Origin: an uncultured Phycisphaerales bacterium
GTDB lineage: Bacteria; Planctomycetota; Phycisphaerae; Sedimentisphaerales; Anaerobacaceae
Assembly (NCBI GenBank): GCA_937927975.1
Contig: CALEZT010000072.1
Coordinates: 25,329-89,328, forward strand
DNA: 64,000 bases
Direction of reading: 5' to 3'
Of this stretch, positions 43,196-51,384 are shown in pieces. Position 1 is the first letter of the stretch, and every line of letters starts with the position of its first letter. The notes beneath the pieces are model-generated. The model searched no databases. It saw only the letters and a list, made by a program, of their open reading frames with translations, and had not been told where the DNA came from. Both the position numbers and the translations under genes were made by a program.

Positions 43196-44467
43196 ATGCG
43201 ATTGATCGTTATCGATAGGCCTGCGGAGAGCAGGCGTCATTTCTGGCCGGTTGCCCTGAGTCGTCCCTTGTGGGAGCTGCGCTGCGGGATCACATCCCTC
43301 GGGGAGAAGCTCCAGACCAGGGTCGGCGCTGCCGATGTGGCGTATTTCCTGCCTGAATACATGGCCGAGGTCTACCGGGCGAGGACCGATCGGCCGGTGA
43401 ACGACGTCTCGTCTCTGGCGGGCGATCTCCTGATCGTGGACGCCCGCGTCAAGGCCGACAGCTTCACCATCCCCAGCCGCAGCGAGGTGGGCGTGGACGA
43501 GCAGGGCCAGATCCTGTACGTCCGCGTCATGGCCGGTGATTCGAAGAAGCTGCGCGGCGGGTCTCTCGATACGTTCCTGGAATCGGCCAAGGCCGCGCTG
43601 CCGAACGTGCCCTGCAAACTGGCGACCTGGAATTATACGTGGGACCTGATCCTGGCCAGCCCGCACCAGATCACGGCTGATTTCGCCGCCGCAGGCAGGA
43701 GCGGGATCGAGGGAACCGTCGAGGAGCCCAGCGCCATTCGGGGCAGCAAGAGCGACGTCTACATCGCACGGGGCGCCAAGATCCATCCGATGGTCGTGCT
43801 GGACGCCGAGCATGGACCGATCTACATCGAGGAGGACGTCGAGGTGCATCCGTTCACGCGGATCGAAGGGCCCTGTTATGTCGGCAAGAAGTCGATCCTG
43901 CTGGGGGCCAAGTGTCGCGAAGGCAATTCGATCGGGCCGTGGTGTCGCATCGGGGGCGAAGTCGAGGAATCCATCATTCAGGGCTACTCGAACAAATACC
44001 ACGACGGCTTTCTCGGCCATGCCTATGTGGGCGAGTGGGTCAATCTCGGGGCCCTGACGACCAACAGCGATCTCAAGAACGACTATACGAACGTCTCGGT
44101 GATGCTCGACGGCAAGCACTGCATCGACACCGGCTCGACGAAGGTGGGTTGCCTGATCGGCGATCACACCAAGACCTCGATCGGCGTGTTCTTCAACACC
44201 GGCTCCTACGTCGGCGCGATGGGCATTCTCATGTCCACGGGCAAACCGTTGCCGAAGTTCATCCCGTCCTTCTCCTGGTTCGTGGAGGGGGTCGTCACCA
44301 AGGGGTTCGGACGAAAGAGCCTGTATGAGACCGCCGCCACGGCGATGGGCCGTCGCAAGTGCCGATGGACCGAGGCGGACCGGGCCATGTGGGATGCGAT
44401 CTTCGAGATGACCGCCGGTCCGCGCGACGAGGCCGTCAAGAAGGGCCGCAAGGCCATGATGAGGTAA
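43196..44467 (+). CDS. GlmU-like sugar-phosphate nucleotidyltransferase/acetyltransferase homologue
   Basis: 423 residues. ATG 43196 has GGAAAGG 6 bases upstream, and a TTG at 43181 is also in frame. The N-terminal part (about 1-180) resembles the alternative bacterial GlmU type (short, without the classical GxGTRMxP loop: IVIDRPAESRRHFWPVALSRPLWELRCG). The C-terminal part (about 190-370) is a left-handed beta-helix of hexapeptide repeats: VYIARGAKIHPMVVLDAEHG, YIEEDVEVHPFTRIEGPCYV, TKVGCLIGDHTKTSIGV. Such proteins make or acetylate sugar nucleotides for envelope glycans. Because the uridylyl loop is not obvious, activity on UDP-GlcNAc synthesis is uncertain. Confidence 0.7.
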   Translation: MRLIVIDRPAESRRHFWPVALSRPLWELRCGITSLGEKLQTRVGAADVAYFLPEYMAEVYRARTDRPVNDVSSLAGDLLIVDARVKADSFTIPSRSEVGVDEQGQILYVRVMAGDSKKLRGGSLDTFLESAKAALPNVPCKLATWNYTWDLILASPHQITADFAAAGRSGIEGTVEEPSAIRGSKSDVYIARGAKIHPMVVLDAEHGPIYIEEDVEVHPFTRIEGPCYVGKKSILLGAKCREGNSIGPWCRIGGEVEESIIQGYSNKYHDGFLGHAYVGEWVNLGALTTNSDLKNDYTNVSVMLDGKHCIDTGSTKVGCLIGDHTKTSIGVFFNTGSYVGAMGILMSTGKPLPKFIPSFSWFVEGVVTKGFGRKSLYETAATAMGRRKCRWTEADRAMWDAIFEMTAGPRDEAVKKGRKAMMR

Positions 44468-44520
44468 CCGTGCATGAAACGCGAACCGGCTGGCATCCAC
44501 TATTGGGGAGCTCTCGCCAT

Positions 44521-44565
44521 GCGTCAGCCAAATCGTGAATCATCGATCATCAATCTTCAATGACA
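44521..44565. repeat. Family-2-like word repeat before the ACP gene
   Basis: GCGTCAGCCAAATCGTGAAT then CATCGATCATCAATCTTCAA. The segment GCGTCAGCCAAA recurs at 44885-44897. It ends at the AGGAGG ribosome site of the ACP gene. Confidence 0.5.
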
Positions 44566-44577
44566 GGAGGTATGTTA

Positions 44578-44835
44578 ATGGCGACAGTGGAAGAACGTGT
44601 GAAGATGGTCACCGCGAAAGTCCTGGACCTCAGTCCCGAAGAGATCCAACCCGAGCACAGTTTCACGGAGGACCTGGGCGCCGAAAGCGTGCAGTCCATC
44701 GAACTGGTCGCGATGTTCGAAGAGGAGTTCGGGATCGAGATGGATGAAGACGCGGCCCTCTCGGTCACGACCGTCGGCGGAGCCGTCGACTTCATCACGA
44801 ACGTGTGCAAGGAACAGGGCGTGGACATCGAATAG
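44578..44835 (+). CDS. Acyl carrier protein
   Basis: 85 residues. ATG 44578 is preceded by AGGAGG with a 7-base gap. ATGs at 44560 and 44572 lie before or too close to that site. It carries acyl groups on a phosphopantetheine arm attached to Ser37 in EDLGAESVQSIELV, followed by the acidic helix MFEEEFGIEMDEDAA and TTVGGAVDFI. The usual DSLD is changed to ESVQ, a modest departure seen in specialised ACPs. It stands 98 bases before a citrate/homocitrate-synthase-like gene and no fatty acid genes are nearby, so a special role is possible. Confidence 0.92.
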   Translation: MATVEERVKMVTAKVLDLSPEEIQPEHSFTEDLGAESVQSIELVAMFEEEFGIEMDEDAALSVTTVGGAVDFITNVCKEQGVDIE

Positions 44836-44928
44836 AGTCTACGATTTACGATTTATGATTTGTTGTTGCCGGGCTTTCGCCTCGCGTCAGCCAAAGGGCA
44901 AGCGGCAAATCAGAGATGCGAGGGATTT
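44836..44928. repeat. Family-2 word repeat in the leader of the HMGL-like gene
   Basis: TCTACGATTTACGATTTATG, continuing ATTTGTTG, on the left and GGCAAATCAGAGATGCGAGG on the right flank a GC-rich centre. It shares TACGATTTACGATTT words with 23019-23127. Confidence 0.65.
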
Positions 44929-44932
44929 TCAT

Positions 44933-46330
44933 ATGGCTAAGACCAGAAGACATCACAACCTGCCCGAAGTGGTCCGACCGAACCTGCTCGAAGAGATCTT
45001 CCCGCACGATCTGCCGCCGCGAATCCGATTCGACAGTCCCGTCGTCGAGTACGTCGACGGCAAGCCGGTGCAGTTCGACTTTGCCTCGGTCAAGGACCGG
45101 GACATCGTCATCACCGATACGACGTTCCGCGACGGCCAGCAGTCGCTGCCGCCGTATTCCGTCGACCAGATGGTGAAGATCTACGATCTGCTCTCGCGTC
45201 TGGGCGGGCCCAACGGCGTGATCCGTCAGACCGAGTTCTTCCTCTACACCAAGAACGACCGATTGACCCTGGACCGCTGCCGCGAGCTGGGGCACAAGTA
45301 CCCCGAGTGCACCGGCTGGATTCGGGCGGTCAAAGGCGATTTCCGGCTGGTCAAGGAGGCCGGACTCAAAGAGACCGGACTGCTCACCAGTTGTTCCGAT
45401 TATCACATTTTCCACAAGCTCAAGTTCCGCAGCCACAAGGAATGCATGGACTCCTACTGCGAAGTGGTCCAGGCGGCGTTCGACGCAGGCGTGCGGCCGC
45501 GATGCCACCTGGAGGACGTCACCCGAGCGGACATCGACCGATTCGTCCTGCCTTTTGCGGACCGGCTCATGGAGATGAGCGAGGGCGTGCCGGAAGAATT
45601 GTCCGTCAAGATCCGCCTGTGCGACACGATGGGCTTCGGCGTCAGCTATCCCGGAGCCGAGTTGCCTCGGAGCATCCCGAAGCTGATTTACAGGCTCAAC
45701 CACGGTTGCGGCGTCCCGAGCAGCCGGCTCGAATGGCACGGCCACAACGACTTCCACAAAGTCCACATCAATGGCGCCACCGCCTGGCTCTACGGCTGCA
45801 ACGCCCTGAACTCGACCCTGTTCGGCTTCGGCGAACGGACGGGCAATCCACCGCTGGAGGGAGCGATCTTCGAGTACATCGCTCTCAAGGGCGATCTGTG
45901 CGGCATCGACACGCTGGCCATTACGGAGCTGGCCGACTACATGCGTTCGATCGGCCTGCCCATTCCGGACAACTATCCGTTCGCAGGCCACTCGTTCAAC
46001 GTCACCCGGGCCGGCATTCATGCCGGCGGACTCCGCCAGGACGAGCGGATCTACAACATCTTCGACACCGAGAAGCTGCTGGGTCGGCCCCCGAGAGTGG
46101 CCATCACCGACAAGAGCGGCGCCGACGGCGTCGTCCACTGGGTCAACGAATTCTTCGGCCTCAAGGGCGAAGACCGAATCAACAAGATCAAGGTCCACCG
46201 GCTCGCCCGCTGGGTGATCGACCAGTACGATGTGGAGGGACGCTTGACCCCCATCAGCGACCAGGAACTCGCCGCCAGGGCAAAGGAGTTTTTCCCCGAC
46301 TACTGGGCCAAGTACAAGGCCAACGTATGA
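44933..46330 (+). CDS. HMGL-like enzyme, Re-citrate synthase / homocitrate synthase type
   Basis: 465 residues. ATG 44933 has AGGGA 7 bases upstream. The HMGL-like barrel is shown by IVITDTTFRDGQQSLPPYSV (metal Asp and catalytic Arg), ETGLLTSCSDYHIFHKLKF, PRCHLEDVTRADIDRF, KIRLCDTMGFGVSYPG and the metal motif LEWHGHNDFHK. The segment GGPNGVIRQTEFFLYTKNDR and the C-terminal GHSFNVTRAGIHAGGL match a branch that, as I recall, includes Re-citrate synthases of anaerobes and is often annotated as isopropylmalate or homocitrate synthase. Condensation of acetyl-CoA with a 2-oxoacid is therefore likely. Which acid is open. The neighbour upstream is an ACP. Confidence 0.75.
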   Translation: MAKTRRHHNLPEVVRPNLLEEIFPHDLPPRIRFDSPVVEYVDGKPVQFDFASVKDRDIVITDTTFRDGQQSLPPYSVDQMVKIYDLLSRLGGPNGVIRQTEFFLYTKNDRLTLDRCRELGHKYPECTGWIRAVKGDFRLVKEAGLKETGLLTSCSDYHIFHKLKFRSHKECMDSYCEVVQAAFDAGVRPRCHLEDVTRADIDRFVLPFADRLMEMSEGVPEELSVKIRLCDTMGFGVSYPGAELPRSIPKLIYRLNHGCGVPSSRLEWHGHNDFHKVHINGATAWLYGCNALNSTLFGFGERTGNPPLEGAIFEYIALKGDLCGIDTLAITELADYMRSIGLPIPDNYPFAGHSFNVTRAGIHAGGLRQDERIYNIFDTEKLLGRPPRVAITDKSGADGVVHWVNEFFGLKGEDRINKIKVHRLARWVIDQYDVEGRLTPISDQELAARAKEFFPDYWAKYKANV

Positions 46331-46754
46331 TTGAGGGGAGATGACTGAGAATCGATGCTTCCCTTCGAGTGCCGCGTCTGTGCTCATCCGACGCGGCACT
46401 CTGCATTCCCGGCCGATACGAACCATCCCGCAGGCCAGGGAAGGCGAGGTCGATCCTGAGAAGAAGATTCGCAAAACGTGGATCGAATCCACCATTTTGC
46501 AGCCGATGGCGCGAGAATAGGGGATTTCACAGGGGGGTGGCGTCTCCGCAGTTGACTCCTAAGGCCCGCCGGCGATATCATGGCTGGGCCGCGTCCAGTG
46601 CTGCAGGCAGGCGCAGAACGCGATCGAAGCATCTCTGGTGAGGAAACCGCAGACTCTTGGGAGCGGATTCCAGCCAATGGCAGGGATTGCTGCCGTTGAA
46701 CCGATGGGTCTGGAATGACACGCTGAATGGTACGAATTTGGAAGGGGACCGACT
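46331..46754. other. Intergenic region of 424 bp before araA
   Basis: It holds a terminator-like hairpin at 46367-46401 and then about 350 bases without a credible gene. Frames through it have no ribosome site or recognisable protein. The araA promoter and any arabinose-responsive operator should lie near 46600-46740. Confidence 0.6.
46367..46401 (+). terminator. Strong hairpin after the HMGL-like gene
   Basis: GAGTGCCGCGTC (46367-46378) and GACGCGGCACTC (46390-46401) pair perfectly over 12 bases with an 11-base loop. No T-run follows, so it may need Rho or act as an RNA stabiliser. Confidence 0.6.
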
Positions 46755-48260
46755 GTGAACGTTGACCTGAAGAAGCTTGAGATATGGTTTGTGACCGGAA
46801 GCCAACACCTCTACGGACCTGAGACCCTCAAACAGGTCGATGAGGACTCCCGCCAGATCGCGCAGGGCCTCTCCCGCTCCAAACAGGTCCCGGTCAAGAT
46901 CGTATTCAAACCGGTGGTGACGACGCCGCAGGCGATTTACGACATCTGCATGAAGGCCAACACCGCGCCGAACTGCATCGGCCTGATCGCCTGGATGCAC
47001 ACGTTCTCGCCGGCCAAGATGTGGATCGCCGGCCTGACCGCGTTGAGCAAGCCCTTCGTGCACCTGCACACGCAGTTCAATCGCGACATCCCCTGGGCCG
47101 ACATCGACATGGACTTCATGAACCTCAACCAGAGCGCCCACGGCGACCGCGAGTTCGGGTTCATCTGCACCCGCCTGCGTCGCAACCGCAAGGTGATCGT
47201 CGGGCACTGGCAGGAAGAGCAGGTGCAGGCGGAGCTGGGCACGTGGGCCCGGGCCGCGGCGGCATGGTTCGACGCCCAGGGGGGCAAGGTCGCCCGGTTT
47301 GGCGACAACATGCGACAGGTCGCGGTCACCGAAGGCGACAAGGTCGAAGCCCAGATTCGGCTGGGCTACTCCGTCGACGGCTACGGCGTCGGCGACCTGG
47401 TGGCCCGCGTCAGCGCGGTCACCGACAGCCAGGCCAATGCCCTCGTGTCCGAGTACGAATCGACGTACCAGATCATCAAGGCCGGCCAGGAAGGCAAGCG
47501 TCGCGAGGCTCTTCGCGAGGCCGCCCGCATCGAGATCGGCATGAGGACCTTCCTGGAAGAAGGCAACTTCAACGCCTTCACGACGACGTTCGAGGACCTG
47601 CACGGTCTCAAGCAACTGCCGGGTCTGGCCGTCCAACGGTTGATGGCCGACGGCTACGGCTTCGGCGCCGAGGGCGACTGGAAGACCGCGGCCCTGGTCC
47701 GCGCGATGAAAGTCATGGCCGCCGGCCTGCCGGGCGGGACCAGCTTCATGGAAGACTACACGTATCACCTCGACCCCGCCGGCCCCAAGGTCCTCGGGGC
47801 GCACATGCTCGAGGTTTGCCCCTCGATCTCAGACCAGACGCCGTCCCTGGAGGTCCACCCCCTGGGCATCGGCGGCAAGGCCGACCCCTGCCGGCTGGTC
47901 TTCAACGTGCCCAGCGGTCCCGGCCTGAACGCCTCGCTCATCGACATGGGCAACCGCTTCCGCATGATCGTTAATGAAGTGGACGTGGTGCCGCCGGACG
48001 CGCCGCTGCCCAAGCTGCCGGTCGCCCGCGTCGTGTGGGTGCCCAAGCCCAACCTGAAGATCGGAGCCTCCGCCTGGATCCTCGCCGGCGGAGCCCACCA
48101 CACCGGCTTCAGCATGTCCCTGACCAGCCAGCACATCGAAGATTTCACCGAGATGGCGGGCATCGAGTGCCTCTTCATCGACGCGGACACCACGATCCGC
48201 GAGCTCAAGAAAGAGATGCGGGCCAACGAGGTCTACTACATGATGGCCAAGGGCCTGTAA
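46755..48260 (+). CDS. araA: L-arabinose isomerase
   Basis: 501 residues, the family norm. It converts L-arabinose to L-ribulose. The start is GTG 46755 with GAAGGGG upstream. The opening [21 protein letters not shown] is diagnostic. The chain continues [53 protein letters not shown] (in parts) and [23 protein letters not shown], with the metal-binding Glu/His set in FEDLHG and the C-terminal GGAHHTGFS. No araB, araD or transporter is adjacent, so the rest of the arabinose path lies elsewhere. A GH127 beta-L-arabinofuranosidase 4.5 kb downstream could supply its substrate. Confidence 0.97.
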   Translation: MNVDLKKLEIWFVTGSQHLYGPETLKQVDEDSRQIAQGLSRSKQVPVKIVFKPVVTTPQAIYDICMKANTAPNCIGLIAWMHTFSPAKMWIAGLTALSKPFVHLHTQFNRDIPWADIDMDFMNLNQSAHGDREFGFICTRLRRNRKVIVGHWQEEQVQAELGTWARAAAAWFDAQGGKVARFGDNMRQVAVTEGDKVEAQIRLGYSVDGYGVGDLVARVSAVTDSQANALVSEYESTYQIIKAGQEGKRREALREAARIEIGMRTFLEEGNFNAFTTTFEDLHGLKQLPGLAVQRLMADGYGFGAEGDWKTAALVRAMKVMAAGLPGGTSFMEDYTYHLDPAGPKVLGAHMLEVCPSISDQTPSLEVHPLGIGGKADPCRLVFNVPSGPGLNASLIDMGNRFRMIVNEVDVVPPDAPLPKLPVARVVWVPKPNLKIGASAWILAGGAHHTGFSMSLTSQHIEDFTEMAGIECLFIDADTTIRELKKEMRANEVYYMMAKGL

Positions 48261-48301
48261 TAATACAGCTATCAGGCGTGCAGCGACTGAGCCAAAATCG
48301 A

Positions 48302-48336
48302 CAAGCCGCGCTCGATCGAGCATCGAACGCGGCTTG
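48302..48336. terminator. Hairpin terminator after araA
   Basis: CAAGCCGCG (48302-48310) pairs with CGCGGCTTG (48328-48336), followed by TTGCGTTT. It lies between araA and the convergent esterase gene. Confidence 0.7.
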
Positions 48337-48375
48337 TTGCGTTTGACGAGTCAGTCGACCCGCATCGACGCGGCA

Positions 48376-49341
48376 TCAGTCCGGGAACATGATCTGCGCC
48401 GTCTGGTGCAGATAGCGACGCCAGTTGGCCCACTCGTGCCCGCCCGTGCTCAGGACCCAGAAGTTGCGGACCGCATACCTGTTGAAGACCGACAGGGTCT
48501 TCTGGCTGTTGAACAGCGCGATGTCGGTCTCTCCCGCCGCCATGTAGAGCGGCGTTCGCAACAGGTCGTTGGTGTTGGGATCCGCAAGTACCTTGCGGAA
48601 GTTGTCCTCGAAGGCCTGCCGCTGATCGTCGAAGTAGCCTGAACTATAGATGTAGAGCTCGCCAAAGGTGTCCAGACGCGACAGGCCCACGTTCATGACG
48701 ACGAAACCGCCCATGGACAGGCCGGCCAACGCTCGGTTCTCCCGGTCGGGCTTGGCGCGGTAGTGGCTCTCGACGTAGGGAATGATGTCCTTGATATACT
48801 CCTGCGTACACGCGTCGTCCTGGCCCAGGACCGGCGGGTTGGCCGAGGCGATTCCTCGCGTGTTGGGCATGACGAGGATCATCGGCTTGGCCTTGCCCGC
48901 CGCGATCAGATTGTCGAGGATGAACTGGGCGTTCCCGCCGTCGCGCGGGTTGGTGGAACTCCATTTGGCGTCGTCGTCGCCGCCGCCGTGGTTCAGGTAG
49001 AGCACCGGATACCGGGCCTGCGCGTTCCGCTCGTAGTCCGGCGGCAGGTAGATATGCATTCGCTTCTCCGCGCCGGCGTAATTCCTGTAGTTCGCCTGCT
49101 CGACCGTGCCGTGCGGGACATCGGTCTTCGCGTAGAAACTCGTATCTGCATAGCCGGCCAGAGCCGGCAGGATCGGCAGCGGACACGGTCCCGGCCTGGG
49201 CGTGCGCATCGCGCCGCGCCCGCCGGCGCGGGCAGCGACCGGCGGGGTCTGCCTGCCGGTGACATCTGCGGCGCGGACGCCGCCCGCCATTATAAGGCAC
49301 AGAACGATGACCGGCACATGCGGTATCCTGTTGGGCATCAT
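48376..49341 (-). CDS. Exported esterase, PF00756/CE1-like (first of two)
   Basis: 321 residues. Start at ATG 49341 (a second ATG follows at once), with GAGGAG upstream. The signal peptide is IPHVPVIVLCLIMAGGVRAA. The alpha/beta-hydrolase domain has RMHIYLPPDYERNAQARYPVL, LYLNHGGGDDDAKW, the nucleophile Ser209 in GLSMGGFVV and the His in TGGHEWANW. CE1-type enzymes of this kind remove feruloyl or acetyl groups from xylan side chains. It lacks the N-terminal immunoglobulin-like domain found in the neighbouring esterase (49455-50636), with which it shares about the same catalytic layout, so the pair likely arose by duplication. It is probably the last gene of a MarR-controlled operon. Confidence 0.85.
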   Translation of the reverse strand: MMPNRIPHVPVIVLCLIMAGGVRAADVTGRQTPPVAARAGGRGAMRTPRPGPCPLPILPALAGYADTSFYAKTDVPHGTVEQANYRNYAGAEKRMHIYLPPDYERNAQARYPVLYLNHGGGDDDAKWSSTNPRDGGNAQFILDNLIAAGKAKPMILVMPNTRGIASANPPVLGQDDACTQEYIKDIIPYVESHYRAKPDRENRALAGLSMGGFVVMNVGLSRLDTFGELYIYSSGYFDDQRQAFEDNFRKVLADPNTNDLLRTPLYMAAGETDIALFNSQKTLSVFNRYAVRNFWVLSTGGHEWANWRRYLHQTAQIMFPD

Positions 49342-49366
49342 GGCTTCTCCTCTCATGCAGGAATGG

Positions 49367-49445
49367 GCCCGTTCGCAGTGCGCCCGCAAGGGCGTGTCTT
49401 CGTCAACCGGGAAGATGACGCCTTACGGTGTCACTGCGAACGGGC
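49367..49445. repeat. Perfect 14-bp inverted repeat between the two esterase genes
   Basis: GCCCGTTCGCAGTG (49367-49380) and CACTGCGAACGGGC (49432-49445) enclose a 51-base loop that is itself structured. It could be a weak terminator or processing site that sets different expression levels of the two esterases. Confidence 0.65.
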
Positions 49446-49454
49446 AAGACTTCA

Positions 49455-50636
49455 TTATTGGAACAGCTTCGGCGCGAACTCGTTGAGGTAGTTGCGCCAG
49501 TTGATCCATGTGTGCGCGCCGTCGGTCTCTTCGAAGACGACGTCGAAGCCGTGTTTCTTGAGCATGGCCACCGTAACCCGCGAAGTCTCGATCAGGAAGT
49601 CCTCCCTGCCGGTGGCGAACCAGACGAGCTTGAGGTCCTTCTTCAGATCGGCGTTGTCGAGCTTCTCCTTGTTCTGCTCCTCCCAGCTCGGACCCTGGGG
49701 GGCGCCGCCCATGCCGCCGCCCGCCATGCCGAAGACGCCGGAGCTGAAGACGCCGATGTAGGCGAATTTCTCCAACTGCGGGAATGCGATGCTCAGCGTG
49801 TGCGCGCCGCCCATGGACAGACCCGCGATCGCGCGGCTCGCGCGGTCCGTATGCACGCGGTAATTCTTCTCGACGTACGGCAGGATGTCGCCGTTGAAGT
49901 CCTTCACGAACTCATCCATGGGCAGTCCGCCCCGGCCGAAGGTGAACGGACCGGTGTGTCCGGCGGGCATCACGACCACCATGGGCCTGGCCTTCTTCGC
50001 GGCAAGGAGGTTGTCCAGGATGAACCCGGCCCGACCGACCGACGACCAGGAATCGTCGCAGTCCATCGCGCCGTGCAGCAGGTAGAAGACCGGGTATTTG
50101 CCTTCGCCCAGCTCGTACCCCGGCGGCGTGTACACGTGCATCCGGCGGAACCGCTGGAGCGACTTGGAGTAGTACGTCACCTCGGCCACCGCGCCGTGCG
50201 GCACGTCCCTGGTGTCCATGAAGTCCGAACCGGGCACGTACACCAGGCTCCAGGTGTTGGCGTTGGATTCGCTCGTCGAAGGGTTGCGCGGGTCGATCAC
50301 CGAGACGCCGTCGACGTTGAAGTTGTACCGATACGCGCCCGCGTCGATCGGGCCGACCGTCGCCTCCCAGACGCCCTCGGCGCTCTTGGTCATCGTGGCT
50401 CCACGACCCAGATTGGGGATGTCGCCCCCGCTGAGCGTAACGGCCTCCGCCTTCGGCGCCAGGATCCGGAACGTGACCTTGCGATCCGCGGCCACCTCGG
50501 GCGACACCACCTGCGGCCCTTGCGGCCGAAACCGCGGCGTCTCGCCCGCCGGCTGCGCCGAGGCCATGGAGGTCAGGACCGTCGCGCACAGAACCACAAC
50601 GGCCGCAATCGGGATCATCGCTCTTCGTCTGTACAT
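49455..50636 (-). CDS. Exported esterase with N-terminal CBM48-like domain (CE1-like, second)
   Basis: 393 residues. Signal peptide IPIAAVVVLCATVLTSMASAQ. Residues about 45-135 form an E-set/CBM48-like domain (VTFRILAPKAEAVTLSGGD, GVWEATVGPIDAGAYRYNFN, DGVSVIDPRNP). The hydrolase domain follows with RMHVYTPPGYELGEGKYPVFYLLHG, Ser274 in GLSMGGAHTL, and the His in DGAHTWINW. This CBM48-CE1 layout is known from xylan feruloyl and acetyl esterases. It lies 13 bases after the marR stop and upstream of the shorter esterase. Confidence 0.88.
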   Translation of the reverse strand: MYRRRAMIPIAAVVVLCATVLTSMASAQPAGETPRFRPQGPQVVSPEVAADRKVTFRILAPKAEAVTLSGGDIPNLGRGATMTKSAEGVWEATVGPIDAGAYRYNFNVDGVSVIDPRNPSTSESNANTWSLVYVPGSDFMDTRDVPHGAVAEVTYYSKSLQRFRRMHVYTPPGYELGEGKYPVFYLLHGAMDCDDSWSSVGRAGFILDNLLAAKKARPMVVVMPAGHTGPFTFGRGGLPMDEFVKDFNGDILPYVEKNYRVHTDRASRAIAGLSMGGAHTLSIAFPQLEKFAYIGVFSSGVFGMAGGGMGGAPQGPSWEEQNKEKLDNADLKKDLKLVWFATGREDFLIETSRVTVAMLKKHGFDVVFEETDGAHTWINWRNYLNEFAPKLFQ

Positions 50637-50649
50637 GACACTTCTCCTT

Positions 50650-51108
50650 TCAGCAGATCTTCTGCCCTAATGGTCGGCGAGGGCCTTCTTTCGCCATCGC
50701 CGTGGAAATGCGAGTCAGGAACTCCGACAGCGTGTCCGCTTCCTCCGGTCCGAACGCATCGATCAGTCGCTCCCGCACCGGCTCGCTCTGGCTCCAGAGC
50801 CTGTCATGCGTCCGGCGGCCCTTGCGAGTCAACGCAACGCTGCGGGCCCGCCCGTCGGTGGGGTGCTTCTCGCGGGTCACCAGGCCGCGACTCTCCAGCC
50901 GCACGAGCATGGCCCGGATCGTGTTGGCGTCGGAAGAGGCCCGGCGGACGAGTTCCTGCTGGGTGATCCCGTCCCGCTCGGCCAGCAGGGACAGGAGAAC
51001 GAATTGATCGGCCGTCACGCCGCCGGCGGCCAGCGAGGCCTCCGTCTGTCGGTGCATCGCCCAGTACGCCGCCCGCAACCCCATCGCAATCTCGTGTCCC
51101 GACGCCAT
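50650..51108 (-). CDS. MarR-family regulator of the esterase operon
   Basis: 152 residues. The winged helix covers TADQFVLLSLLAERDGITQQELVRRASSDANTIRAMLVRLESRGLVTREKHPTDGRARSVALT (quoted here only as key parts: ITQQELVRR, ANTIRAMLVRLE, DGRARSVALT). GAGG lies 6 bases before ATG 51108. MarR proteins respond to small phenolic compounds in many cases, which would fit release of ferulate by the esterases in the same operon. That link is inference. A 12-bp palindrome at 51129-51140 is the best operator candidate. Confidence 0.9.
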   Translation of the reverse strand: MASGHEIAMGLRAAYWAMHRQTEASLAAGGVTADQFVLLSLLAERDGITQQELVRRASSDANTIRAMLVRLESRGLVTREKHPTDGRARSVALTRKGRRTHDRLWSQSEPVRERLIDAFGPEEADTLSEFLTRISTAMAKEGPRRPLGQKIC

Positions 51109-51128
51109 CGCACGCCTCAGCCATACAA

Positions 51129-51140
51129 TACGTATACGTA
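51129..51140. promoter_or_regulatory. 12-bp palindrome TACGTATACGTA, MarR operator candidate
   Basis: A perfect palindrome 21 bases upstream of the marR start in the divergent region between marR and the CE15 gene. A second short palindrome, TATCATGATA, lies at 51254-51263 and is overlapped by TACAAT, a possible -10 for the CE15 gene. Confidence 0.5.
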
Positions 51141-51384
51141 CAAACCTCGCGAATCACTCTATGTCCAGCGTCCGCTGAGGTCAACAGAAAATTGGAGGAC
51201 CCTGCACCCAGCACCCAGCGTCATTTCGGATTGTCGGCGTCCCGCCGCTGTGCTATCATGATACAATAACCGTTGAAGAGTTGTGTTCCCTGGCGAGGAT
51301 ACCGTGAGATACTCTTCAGTGCAGCGCTATTCGTCCTTCAGATAGTCCTATGGGTACATGGAAGTGGGAATTGAGGAGAGGTTC

